A stretch of DNA of 64,000 bases, taken from Actinomycetes bacterium (GTDB lineage Bacteria > Actinomycetota > Actinomycetes > Mycobacteriales > Mycobacteriaceae). Location: positions 62,001 through 126,000 of the forward strand of contig JAKOYE010000204.1 in NCBI GenBank assembly GCA_029780675.1, in the 5' to 3' direction. The notes beneath the pieces were generated by a model that was not told the DNA's origin, ran no database searches, and saw nothing but the letters and a program-made list of their open reading frames with translations. Positions 1-7,586 of this stretch are shown here, in pieces. Both the position numbers and the translations under genes were made by a program. The number at the start of each line of letters is the position of its first letter. The first letter of the stretch is position 1.

Positions 1-2
1 CG

Positions 3-221
3 GGGTGGCTGCTCGGCGGCAGTGTCGGCGCCGGAACGGTGGTCTACGCGTTCGGGATCGGGCCGCTGATCCACCTGGTGCTGGCGTTGAGCCCCGCACC
101 GGTGCTGGCCCGAAGCGGCTGGGCGCGGATCGGTGCCGCCCCGGCACCCGCCCCGGTAGCCGGGTGCGGCACGATGGAGCGGTGTCCGACTCTGCCGACG
201 CGGTCGACCCCGACCTGCTGA
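3..221 (+). CDS. YczE/YitT-like membrane protein, C-terminal end only
   Basis: This is the 3' end of a gene that starts before the window. The open frame from base 3 reads a glycine-rich hydrophobic segment (GWLLGGSVGAGTVVYAFGIG) and then a second hydrophobic stretch (HLVLALSPAPVLA). That pattern resembles the last helices of YczE-type integral membrane proteins. It ends in TGA at 219-221 after a polar tail, and overlaps the start of the next gene by about 40 bases. The family call rests on one motif, so only 'C-terminal part of a membrane protein' is secure. Confidence 0.5.
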   Translation, partial: GWLLGGSVGAGTVVYAFGIGPLIHLVLALSPAPVLARSGWARIGAAPAPAPVAGCGTMERCPTLPTRSTPTC

Positions 222-1021
222 TCGACTTCCGGAAGGTGTCGCTGCGCCGCGGCGGCCGGGTCCTGGTCGGTCCCGTCACCTGGCAGGTCGAACTCGACGA
301 ACGCTGGGTGGTGATCGGACCCAACGGGGCCGGCAAGACCTCGCTGTTGCGGATGGCCGCCGCGATGGAGCACCCGTCATCGGGTACCGCGTACGTGCTG
401 GGGGAGCGGCTGGGCCGGGTCGACATGTCCGAACTGCGCCAGCGGGTCGGGCTGAGCAGTTCGGCGCTCTCGCAGCGCATCCCGGACAACGAGGTGGTGC
501 GGGATCTGGTGGTGTCGGCGGGCTACGCGGTGCTCGGCCGATGGCGGGAGAACTACGACGCCGTCGACTACGCCCGGGCCGTCGACACGCTGGAGAGCAT
601 CGGAGCCGAACACCTGGCCGAGCGGGTCTACGGCACCCTGTCCGAGGGCGAACGCAAACGGGTGCTGATCGCCCGGTCCCTGATGACCGATCCCGAACTC
701 CTGCTGCTCGACGAGCCCGCCGCCGGACTGGACCTCGGAGGCCGCGAGGAACTCGTCGCGCGCCTGACCGACCTGGCCGCCGACCCGGACTCCCCGGCGT
801 TGGTGCTGGTCACCCATCACGTCGAGGAGATACCCCCGGGCTTCAGCCACTGCCTGATCCTCTCCGAGGGCACGGTGGTGGCTGCGGGACTGCTGCAGGA
901 CACCCTGACGGCCGAGAACCTCTCCCTGGCGTTCGGGCAGTCGATCGCGTTGGATCTCATCGACGGCCGCTACTTCGCTCGACGGGTCCGCAGTCGGGCG
1001 GCACACAGGAGGCGCTCGTGA
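182..1021 (+). CDS. ABC transporter ATP-binding protein (Rv3041c-like)
   Basis: This is a single ABC nucleotide-binding domain of 279 residues, which hydrolyses ATP in the cytoplasm. Walker A (GPNGAGKT) is at residues 46-53, the signature LSEGE at about 153-157, Walker B LLLLDEP at about 173-179, and the switch histidine lies in LVTHHVEE. No membrane domain is fused and no permease gene follows, so the partner and substrate are unknown; it may act alone or with a distant permease. GTG at 182 was chosen because it begins the conserved protein; the longer upstream frame is arginine-rich and looks non-coding. The stop overlaps the GTG of the NUDIX gene, which implies translational coupling. Confidence 0.9.
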   Translation: MSDSADAVDPDLLIDFRKVSLRRGGRVLVGPVTWQVELDERWVVIGPNGAGKTSLLRMAAAMEHPSSGTAYVLGERLGRVDMSELRQRVGLSSSALSQRIPDNEVVRDLVVSAGYAVLGRWRENYDAVDYARAVDTLESIGAEHLAERVYGTLSEGERKRVLIARSLMTDPELLLLDEPAAGLDLGGREELVARLTDLAADPDSPALVLVTHHVEEIPPGFSHCLILSEGTVVAAGLLQDTLTAENLSLAFGQSIALDLIDGRYFARRVRSRAAHRRRS

Positions 1022-1857
1022 GCGACAAACCCGAACCGCTGCCGGTGCGTCCGGCCGCGACGGTGATGCTGGTACGGGACACCGGCAGCGGTCCTTCCGG
1101 TATCGAGGTGTTTCTGATGCGCCGCCATGCGGCCATGCACTTCGCCGCCGGGATGACGGTGTTCCCCGGCGGCGGGGTCGACGACCGGGACCGCGACGCC
1201 GGCCTGGTCGGGGACCGCGCCTGGTATGGGCCCGAACCCGATTGGTGGGCAGCACGATTCGGGATCGAAGAGGATCTCGCCGAGGCACTGGTCTGTGCCG
1301 CGGCGCGGGAGACCTTCGAGGAGTCCGGTGTCCTGTTCGCCGGGCCCGCCGACGACCCGGACGGGATCGTCGCCGACGCCTCGGTCTACCGCCACGAGCG
1401 GGCCGCGCTGGAGGACCGGAGCCTGTCCTTCGCCGACTTCCTTCGTGCCGAAAAGTTGGTGCTGCGCGCCGATCTGCTTCGGCCGTGGTCGAACTGGGTC
1501 ACCCCGGAGGAGGAGCGCACCCGCCGGTACGACACCTATTTCTTCGTCGGCGCGCTGCCCGAGGGGCAACGGGCCGACGGGGAGAACACCGAGTCCGACC
1601 AGGCCGACTGGTCCCGCCCGGAGGCGGCCATCGATGACTTCGCCCGGGGACGTGCGTTGCTGCTGCCGCCGACCTGGAGCCAGTTGGACTCCCTGGTGGG
1701 CCGGACGGTCAGCGAGGTCCTCGCGCTCGAGCGCCAGATCTCCAAGGTTCAGCCGAAGCTGACTGTGCTGCAGGACAACTGGGAGATCGAGTTCTTCGAC
1801 AGCGACCGTTACAACGCCGCGCGGCACAGCGGCGGCCAGTTGAAGGGAAACTTCTAG
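1018..1857 (+). CDS. NUDIX hydrolase (Rv3040c-like)
   Basis: The 279-residue protein has a NUDIX core. The motif RETFEESG at residues 97-104 matches the REXXEEXG core of the NUDIX box, which holds the metal-binding glutamates; an FPGGGVD segment precedes it near residue 50. NUDIX enzymes hydrolyse a nucleoside diphosphate linked to another group. This long form has extra sequence between the strand and the box, as in RNA-decapping or CoA-type NUDIX proteins, but the substrate cannot be read from sequence. The GTG start overlaps the ABC gene stop by four bases (GTGA). The next gene begins three bases after its stop, so the three genes probably form an operon. Confidence 0.9.
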   Translation: MSDKPEPLPVRPAATVMLVRDTGSGPSGIEVFLMRRHAAMHFAAGMTVFPGGGVDDRDRDAGLVGDRAWYGPEPDWWAARFGIEEDLAEALVCAAARETFEESGVLFAGPADDPDGIVADASVYRHERAALEDRSLSFADFLRAEKLVLRADLLRPWSNWVTPEEERTRRYDTYFFVGALPEGQRADGENTESDQADWSRPEAAIDDFARGRALLLPPTWSQLDSLVGRTVSEVLALERQISKVQPKLTVLQDNWEIEFFDSDRYNAARHSGGQLKGNF

Positions 1858-1860
1858 AAC

Positions 1861-2586
1861 GTGCGCGAGTTCGTGACGGTGCACGTCAGTGAGCAGCAAC
1901 CCGGCATCGGGACCGTGCTGCTGAACCGGGAACCCACCAACGCCCTGACCCGGCAGGTGTACCGGGAACTGGCCGCCGTCGCCGCTGAGGTGTCCCAGCG
2001 CGACGACATCCGCGCGGTCATTCTCTTCGGTGGGCACGAGATCTTCTCGGCGGGCGACGATGTCCCGGAGTTGCGGACCCTCGATCGTGGTGAGGCCGAG
2101 GCCGCCGACCGGTCCCGTCGGGCGGCGCTGGACGCCATCGCCGGTATCGGCAAACCCACCGTCGCCGCGGTCACCGGCTACGCCCTGGGCGCCGGGTTGA
2201 CCCTGGCCCTGGCCGCCGACTGGCGGGTGTGCGGCGACAACGTCAAACTCGGGGTCACCGAGATCCTCGCCGGCCTGGTTCCCGGCGGTGGCGGCGGCGG
2301 GCGCCTCGCCCGGGTCGTCGGCGCATCCCGGGCCAAGGAGATGGCGTTCAGCGGCCGGTTCGTCGGCGCCGAGGAGGCGTTGACGCTGGGGTTGGTCGAC
2401 GAACTCGTGGCCCCCGACCACGTCTTTGACGCCGCGTTGAAGTGGGCGGCCCGCTACACCGCTGCGCCGGCGGCCGCCCTGGCCGGTGCCAAGGCGCTGA
2501 TCGACGGTGCCGTGGCCGGTGATCTCGATCAGGACGGCCAGGTACGGCGCTACGGCGAGGTGTTCGCCTCCGGTGAGTGCGGTTAG
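1861..2586 (+). CDS. echA17: Enoyl-CoA hydratase/isomerase family protein (EchA17-like)
   Basis: This 241-residue crotonase-fold protein normally acts on acyl-CoA in beta-oxidation. The first oxyanion-hole segment is SAGDDVPEL at about 63-71, and the second is [15 protein letters not shown] at about 107-120. In a by-eye alignment with rat enoyl-CoA hydratase, the second catalytic glutamate is kept (TEI, about 134). The position of the first (CELA in the rat enzyme) is occupied by TLA here, so classical hydratase activity is uncertain; isomerase or another crotonase reaction is possible. GTG at 1861 begins the conserved sequence and lies three bases after the NUDIX stop. Confidence 0.85.
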   Translation: MREFVTVHVSEQQPGIGTVLLNREPTNALTRQVYRELAAVAAEVSQRDDIRAVILFGGHEIFSAGDDVPELRTLDRGEAEAADRSRRAALDAIAGIGKPTVAAVTGYALGAGLTLALAADWRVCGDNVKLGVTEILAGLVPGGGGGGRLARVVGASRAKEMAFSGRFVGAEEALTLGLVDELVAPDHVFDAALKWAARYTAAPAAALAGAKALIDGAVAGDLDQDGQVRRYGEVFASGECG

Positions 2587-2589
2587 GCT
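2584..2589 (+). promoter_or_regulatory. -10 box (TAGGCT) for a leaderless methyltransferase transcript
   Basis: TAGGCT ends seven bases before the ATG at 2597, so transcription would start at or next to the start codon. There is no Shine-Dalgarno sequence in the gap. The box overlaps the stop of the preceding crotonase gene. This is a pattern-based inference. Confidence 0.5.
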
Positions 2590-2596
2590 GCCCTGC

Positions 2597-3574
2597 ATGT
2601 CGACTACGGACGCCGCCATCCCGCAGCCCAACCCGCACGCGACCGCCGAGCAGGTCGAGGCAGCGCTGAAGGACACCAAGCTGGCCCAGGTTCTCTACCA
2701 CGACTGGGAGGCCGAGACCTACGACGACAAGTGGTCGATCTCCTACGACAAGCGCTGTGTGGATTACGCGCGCAATCTCTTCGACGCCACCGTCCCCGCT
2801 GGCGAACTGCGCCGACTGCCTTACGAGCGCGCGCTGGAACTGGGCTGCGGCAGCGGGTTCTTCCTGCTCAACCTGATCCAGGCCGGCGTCGCCCGCCGCG
2901 GATCGGTGACCGACCTCTCGCCCGGGATGGTCAAGGTCGCGGTCCGTAACGGGGAGTCCCTCGGCCTGGACGTCGACGGCCGGGTCGCCGACGCCGAGGG
3001 GATCCCCTACGAGGACGACACCTTCGACCTGGTCGTCGGCCACGCGGTGCTGCACCACATCCCCGACGTCGAGAAGTCCCTGCGGGAGGTCGTGCGGGTT
3101 CTCAAGCCGGGCGGTCGGTTCGTCTTCGCCGGGGAGCCCACCACCGTCGGCAACGGGTACGCCCGAACGCTGTCCACCCTGACCTGGAAGGTGAGCACCA
3201 ACGCCACCCGACTGCCCGGTCTGGGCGGCTGGCGCCGGCCGCAGGCCGAACTCGACGAGTCCTCCCGCGCCGCCGCCCTGGAGGCCGTCGTCGATCTGCA
3301 CACCTTCGACCCGGCGGACCTCGAGCGGATGGCGCGCAGCGCCGGTGCCGTCGAGGTGTCCACCCAGACCACCGAATTCACCGCCGCGATGCTGGGGTGG
3401 CCATTGCGCACCTTCGAGGCGATGGTGCCGCCCGGCAAACTCGGCTGGGGCTGGGCGAAATTCGCGTTCACCGGGTGGACGACCCTCAGTTGGGTCGACG
3501 ACACCGTCCTGCGCCGGGTGGTCCCCAAGGCCTGGTACTACAACGTCATGATCACCGGGGTCAAACCGTCGTAG
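2597..3574 (+). CDS. Class I SAM-dependent methyltransferase (Rv3038c-like)
   Basis: The 325-residue protein has a Rossmann methyltransferase core. Motif I is ALELGCGSGFFLL at about residues 79-91, the acidic post-I region is SVTDLSPGMV, and the motif IV region is DDTFDLVVGHAVLHHIPD; the pattern is that of UbiE/small-molecule methyltransferases. The C-terminal third carries hydrophobic stretches that could contact lipid. In M. tuberculosis the orthologous gene lies beside the MGLP cluster, but its substrate is not established. ATG 2597 was chosen over upstream starts because it follows a leaderless-type -10 box and begins the conserved region. It is followed directly by a second methyltransferase-like gene. 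Confidence 0.88.
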   Translation: MSTTDAAIPQPNPHATAEQVEAALKDTKLAQVLYHDWEAETYDDKWSISYDKRCVDYARNLFDATVPAGELRRLPYERALELGCGSGFFLLNLIQAGVARRGSVTDLSPGMVKVAVRNGESLGLDVDGRVADAEGIPYEDDTFDLVVGHAVLHHIPDVEKSLREVVRVLKPGGRFVFAGEPTTVGNGYARTLSTLTWKVSTNATRLPGLGGWRRPQAELDESSRAAALEAVVDLHTFDPADLERMARSAGAVEVSTQTTEFTAAMLGWPLRTFEAMVPPGKLGWGWAKFAFTGWTTLSWVDDTVLRRVVPKAWYYNVMITGVKPS

Positions 3575-4749
3575 CGTTCACCCGCGCCGATGTCGACTAT
3601 CTGAGCAGCGACGCGGGGGCGGCGGACCTCGTCGAGGTGGCCGGCTACCGGCTCACCGACGCCACCCGGGTCGCCGATGTCGCCGCGATCCGCGGGCGTT
3701 TCGGGTCGCGCGCCGGTGCCCTGGTGGAGACCACGCTGCTGCGGCGTCGCGCGGCCGCCAAGTTCGAGGTCGCCGACGCCGCGCGGTGGCTGTTCACCGA
3801 CGACGCCCTGCAGCAGGCCACCGCCGCCGCGGTGGCCCGGCACCGCGCCGCCCGGCTGAGCGGGGTGGTGGTGCACGACGCGACCTGCTCGATCGGCTCC
3901 GAACTGGCCGCCCTGCGGGAGACCGCCCGGTTCGTCCTGGGCAGCGACCTCGACGAGGTTCGGCTGGCCATGGCCCGGCACAACCTGGGTCCGGAGGTGG
4001 CACTGTGCCGCGCCGATGCACTGCAGCCCATCAGCCGCGACGCGGTGGTCCTGTTGGATCCCGCCCGCCGCAGTGGCAGCAGGCGGCGGTTCGACCCGCG
4101 CGCCTACACCCCGCCGCTGGACGGACTGCTGGACAGCTATCGCGGGCGTGCGACGGTCATCAAGGTCGCCCCCGGAATCGGCTTCGCCGCGCTGGCCGGA
4201 CTCGGGTTCGACGGCGAGATCGAGGTGATCTCCCTGGGCGGTTCGGTGCGGGAGGCCTGCCTGTGGTCCTCGCCGCTGGCCGAACCGGGGGTGCGACGGC
4301 GCGCGACGCTGCTCGATCGTGACGAGATGCTCACCGATGCCGACCCGGATGACGGCGATGTGGCCCCGCCCGGCCGGTGGATCGTCGGCCCCGACGGCGC
4401 CGTGGTGCGGGCCGGTCTGGTGCGCCAGTACGCCGCCCGCCACGGACTGTGGCAACTCGACCCCGAGATCGCCTACCTCACCGGGGACCGCCTGCCCGCC
4501 GGGGTGCGGGGATTCGAGATCATCGACCAGCTCCCGATGCGGGAAAAGGCGCTGCGCCAGGCACTTTCGGCTCACGACTGCGGTGCGCTGGAAGTGCTGG
4601 TGCGTGGTGTCGATGTGGACCCGGATGCGCTCCGGCGGCGGATGCGGCCGTCCGGCAACCAGTCCCTGGCGTTGGTGATCAGCCGCATCGGAGCCGGCTC
4701 GCACAGTCGGGCGGTCGCGTTCCTGTGCCGGGCCCGATCCGGCGGCTAG
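3490..4749 (+). CDS. THUMP-like class I methyltransferase (Rv3037c-like); start unresolved
   Basis: From about base 3574 the frame encodes a conserved protein beginning FTRADVDYLSSDAG. It has a SAM-binding region (HDATCSIGSELAAL, then GSDLDEVRLAMARHN) and a VVLLDPARRSG segment at the motif IV position, as in nucleic-acid methyltransferases; the C-terminus is THUMP-like. The M. tuberculosis counterpart has been proposed to take part in MGLP methylation. The start is odd: in frame there is no ATG, GTG or TTG between TTG 3490, inside the previous gene, and GTG 3637, inside the conserved region. The given start is therefore nominal, and translation may depend on the overlap or on a rare start codon near 3568-3574. 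Confidence 0.8.
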   Translation: MGRRHRPAPGGPQGLVLQRHDHRGQTVVAFTRADVDYLSSDAGAADLVEVAGYRLTDATRVADVAAIRGRFGSRAGALVETTLLRRRAAAKFEVADAARWLFTDDALQQATAAAVARHRAARLSGVVVHDATCSIGSELAALRETARFVLGSDLDEVRLAMARHNLGPEVALCRADALQPISRDAVVLLDPARRSGSRRRFDPRAYTPPLDGLLDSYRGRATVIKVAPGIGFAALAGLGFDGEIEVISLGGSVREACLWSSPLAEPGVRRRATLLDRDEMLTDADPDDGDVAPPGRWIVGPDGAVVRAGLVRQYAARHGLWQLDPEIAYLTGDRLPAGVRGFEIIDQLPMREKALRQALSAHDCGALEVLVRGVDVDPDALRRRMRPSGNQSLALVISRIGAGSHSRAVAFLCRARSGG

Positions 4750-4752
4750 TCT
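4747..4752 (+). promoter_or_regulatory. -10 box (TAGTCT) for a leaderless TB22.2-like gene
   Basis: TAGTCT lies exactly seven bases before ATG 4760, and its first three bases are the stop codon of the preceding gene. No ribosome binding site is seen. Inferred from spacing alone. Confidence 0.5.
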
Positions 4753-4759
4753 GATCGGT

Positions 4760-5431
4760 ATGCGTGTGCCCGTCGCGGCCGGAGTCCTTTCGGTCGCGGT
4801 GCTGTTCACCGCACCCGGGGCGGCGGCCGCCCCGGCGGGGTGCGGTGAGCTGGGCGGGACGGCGCAGGACGGTATCTGCCGGATCGCCGAGACCACCCCC
4901 GGCTACACCCTGGATGTGCGGTTCCCGCTGGACTATCCCGGCGAGGGGGCGATGGTGGACTACCTGGCCCAGACCAGGGAGGGTTTCCTCAACGTCGCCC
5001 GCACCCCGGAGACCCGTGGCCGCCCCTACGAACTCGACGTCACCGCGGAATCGTTCCGTTCAGCGCGGACCCGCAGTGTCGTGCTCACCCTGTTCCAGAA
5101 TGTCGGTGGCGCCCACCCGAGCACCTGGTACAGGTCCTTCACCTACGACGTGGACCGCGGCAACCCGGTGACCTTCGACACCCTGTTCGCCCCGGGCACG
5201 GCACCGATGGACGCGATCTTCCCGATCGTGCAGCGCGAACTGGAGACCACCTCCGGACTCGGCGATGCGATCGCCACCGGCGACGGTATGGACCCGGCCC
5301 ACTACCAAAACTTCGCTGTCACCGACGATGCGGTCATCTTCTACTTCGGCCGGGGCGAACTGCTGCCGTCCTATGCCGGCGCAACCTCGGTCAGCGTGCC
5401 GCGCACCGCGCTCCCGCCGATTCAGGTCTGA
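4760..5431 (+). CDS. Secreted TB22.2-like protein with DUF3298/RsiV-type domain (Rv3036c-like)
   Basis: The 223-residue protein begins with a Sec signal peptide: MR, then a hydrophobic run to about residue 25, with cleavage likely after GAAAA. The mature part contains the DUF3298-type region (FTYDVDRGNPVTFDTLF, then AHYQNFAVTDDAVIFYFGRGELLPSYAG). The M. tuberculosis homologue is a secreted antigen reported to have esterase activity; no GXSXG serine motif is visible here, so the activity cannot be confirmed from sequence. It ends about 10 bases from the stop of the convergent lipoprotein gene. Confidence 0.82.
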   Translation: MRVPVAAGVLSVAVLFTAPGAAAAPAGCGELGGTAQDGICRIAETTPGYTLDVRFPLDYPGEGAMVDYLAQTREGFLNVARTPETRGRPYELDVTAESFRSARTRSVVLTLFQNVGGAHPSTWYRSFTYDVDRGNPVTFDTLFAPGTAPMDAIFPIVQRELETTSGLGDAIATGDGMDPAHYQNFAVTDDAVIFYFGRGELLPSYAGATSVSVPRTALPPIQV

Positions 5432-5442
5432 GCGCGGGGCGA

Positions 5443-6765
5443 TCAGTCGGGGCTGAAGCTGTAGACCTGGCCGGCGCTGGTCGCGGCGACCACCCGGCGA
5501 TCGGCGCCGACCGACACCCCGACCGGAAAGCCGTCGGCGTCCGGGAGGGGATAGCTGTTGACGGTCCGACCGCCGTCGGCCGGATTGAACACCAACAGAG
5601 CCAACCGGCCGGGTCCGTCGGCCACCACCGTGAAGGCGGTCCGCGCCCCGGCCTGGCTGGAGGTCGTCAACGGACTGACATCGTCGCGGCGCCACAGGAT
5701 CTCGGCCTGTTCGCCGGCGTCCCGCAGTGCGACGAGTTTCGCTCCGGGGCCGCCGCCGGCGATGACGATGCCATCGGGGGTCACCGTGGGGGGCGTCTGA
5801 GGCTGAAAGTCCAGTGCTGCAGACCATTTCACGCCTCCGTCGGAGGCGTTCAGTGCCCAGAGCCGTCGGTCGCGGCCGTTGACGTAGAGGGTGGTGCCGT
5901 CGTCGGAGAACACCGGGCTGCCGATCACCCCGGCGCCCACCGCGTCGCTGGTCCACTCGCGGGCCAGCAGCGGTGTCCGGCCCGGTTGATAGCGAAGGGC
6001 GGTCAGTACCGAGGCCTTGGCGGCCGGCTGCCACACCCCGACCACCGCGAGACCGGTCTCGGACGAGAAGGCCGGGGCGGCGGCCACCGGGCAGCCGGGC
6101 AGCGACCGGGCGCAGTCGTCGAGCCCGCGGGTGGCGTCGGTGGGGTCGACGCCCGCGACCAGATCCAGGGGAGTGCCGGCCACCGTGCCCTTGTGGGAAT
6201 CGAAAACCAGCACCTGCCCGAGGTGGGTGATGACCAGCAGTTGTCCGTCGCCGAGGAACCTCGCGGTCGTCGGCATGCCGATCACGTTGGTCCGCCAGCG
6301 GACCCACTGGGTGGGCGGGTAGGAGAGCATCAGCCCGGGCTGGCCGATGTAGAGGTTGTCGAAACCGTCGAACAGCGGGCTGCTGAAGCCGCCGCCGAGC
6401 ACCATCCGGGTGCACCAGCGCTGCCGGCCGTTGTTGCCGTTCTCCCACACCATCAGCGAGCAGCCCCCGGCGGTCTGGCCGTTGACGGCCAGGTAACCGC
6501 CCGCGCCCAGGGCGGCCGCGGCTCCGAGTTCGCCCTTCACCGATCGGCTCCACCGCAGGGTGAGGTCATCCGCCCCCTCGTGGGCGGTGTAGCTGCTGTT
6601 GGCGGCATCGGCGTACTGCGCGGGCCAGCCCTGAGCGGGTGCGGATTCGACCCAGGAGTCGGTGTCGCCGCACGCGGCGAGCGGCCAGGTGAGCAGGACG
6701 GCCGACGCGACAGCGATCGCGCGCCGGAGCACCGGAGTCGTTGCCATCCAGGCGGAACTAGGCAT
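5443..6765 (-). CDS. Lipoprotein with PQQ-type beta-propeller (Rv3035-like)
   Basis: This is an exported protein of about 440 residues. The N-terminus has basic residues, a hydrophobic run and a lipobox-like PLAAC followed by GDTDS, so it is predicted to be lipid-anchored after cleavage at the cysteine. The rest holds repeated blade-like units (VFSDDGTTLYVNGRDRRLWAL, TVTPDGIVIAGGG, GVSVGADRRVVAATSAGQVY) typical of PQQ/quinoprotein-like propellers. It has no visible enzyme motif and may be a binding or scaffold protein. Two starts compete: ATG at 6765, close behind a TAGTCT -10 box on this strand, and ATG at 6747. It is divergent from the acyltransferase gene. Confidence 0.82.
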   Translation of the reverse strand: MPSSAWMATTPVLRRAIAVASAVLLTWPLAACGDTDSWVESAPAQGWPAQYADAANSSYTAHEGADDLTLRWSRSVKGELGAAAALGAGGYLAVNGQTAGGCSLMVWENGNNGRQRWCTRMVLGGGFSSPLFDGFDNLYIGQPGLMLSYPPTQWVRWRTNVIGMPTTARFLGDGQLLVITHLGQVLVFDSHKGTVAGTPLDLVAGVDPTDATRGLDDCARSLPGCPVAAAPAFSSETGLAVVGVWQPAAKASVLTALRYQPGRTPLLAREWTSDAVGAGVIGSPVFSDDGTTLYVNGRDRRLWALNASDGGVKWSAALDFQPQTPPTVTPDGIVIAGGGPGAKLVALRDAGEQAEILWRRDDVSPLTTSSQAGARTAFTVVADGPGRLALLVFNPADGGRTVNSYPLPDADGFPVGVSVGADRRVVAATSAGQVYSFSPD

Positions 6766-6809
6766 CCAGGCGAGACTAGCTGAGTAGGTTCCCGGCCACC
6801 GGCACCTAT

Positions 6810-6815
6810 TAGGCT
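6810..6815 (+). promoter_or_regulatory. -10 box (TAGGCT) for the acyltransferase gene
   Basis: TAGGCT lies eight bases before ATG 6824 with no Shine-Dalgarno sequence between. A leaderless or nearly leaderless transcript is inferred. Confidence 0.45.
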
Positions 6816-6823
6816 CGTGGGCC

Positions 6824-7561
6824 ATGACGAGCATGTGGGGCGCGCCCATTCACAAACGCTGGCGCGGTTCGCGACTGCGGGACCCGCGCCAGGCCCGCTT
6901 CCTGACCGTCGACTCGCTGAAGTGGGTTATCGCCAATCGCGCCTACACCCCCTGGTACCTGGTGCGCTACTGGCGGCTGCTGAAGTTCAAACTGGCCAAC
7001 CCGCATGTCATCACCCGCGGGATGGTCTTCCTCGGCAAGAACGTCGAGATCCACGCCACCCCGGAGTTGGCCCAGTTGGAGATCGGCCGGTGGGTGCACA
7101 TCGGTGACAAGAACACCATCCGGGCCCACGAAGGGTCGCTGCGGTTGGGCGACAAGGTGGTCTTCGGCCGCGACAACGTCATCAACTGTTACCTCGACAT
7201 CGAGTTCGGGGAGTCGGCGCTGATGGCGGACTGGTGCTACGTGTGCGATTTCGATCACAAGATGGACAACATCGAACTGCCCATCAAGGACCAGGGGATC
7301 GTCAAGAGCCCGGTGCGGATCGGTCCCGACGTGTGGATCGCGACGAAGGTCACCATCCTGCGCGGCACCAGGATCGGCCGCGGCTGCGTGCTCGGCGCGC
7401 ACGCCGTGGTGAAGGGCGACATCCCGGACTACTCCATCGCGGTCGGCTCGCCGGCCAAGGTGGTCAAGAACCGGAAGCTGGCCTGGGAGACCTCGGCCGC
7501 CGAGCGCGCCGAACTGGCCGCCGCGCTGGCCGATATCGAACGCAAGAAGGCGGCGAAGTAG
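6824..7561 (+). CDS. Left-handed beta-helix acyltransferase (Rv3034c-like, MGLP cluster)
   Basis: The 245-residue protein carries hexapeptide repeats of the LbetaH fold from about residue 65 (ITRGMVFLGKNVEIHATPE) to 220. The C-terminal trimeric acyltransferase signature (IGPDVWIATKVTILRGTRIG, then GAHAVVKGDIPDYSIAVGSPA) is clear. The family transfers acetyl or other short acyl groups from CoA to sugars. The orthologue in M. tuberculosis is proposed to acylate 6-O-methylglucose lipopolysaccharide. Its neighbours are a GT4 glucosyltransferase, a GH57 branching enzyme and a methyltransferase, transcribed convergently toward it, which supports that role. Confidence 0.85.
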   Translation: MTSMWGAPIHKRWRGSRLRDPRQARFLTVDSLKWVIANRAYTPWYLVRYWRLLKFKLANPHVITRGMVFLGKNVEIHATPELAQLEIGRWVHIGDKNTIRAHEGSLRLGDKVVFGRDNVINCYLDIEFGESALMADWCYVCDFDHKMDNIELPIKDQGIVKSPVRIGPDVWIATKVTILRGTRIGRGCVLGAHAVVKGDIPDYSIAVGSPAKVVKNRKLAWETSAAERAELAAALADIERKKAAK

Positions 7562-7586
7562 GCCCAGCCGGGCGGAGCGGTGGGCG

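Noticed and set aside
970..2679. 569-residue minus-strand reading frame opposite NUDIX and echA17
   Set aside because: Both plus-strand genes have family motifs; the antisense frame has none.
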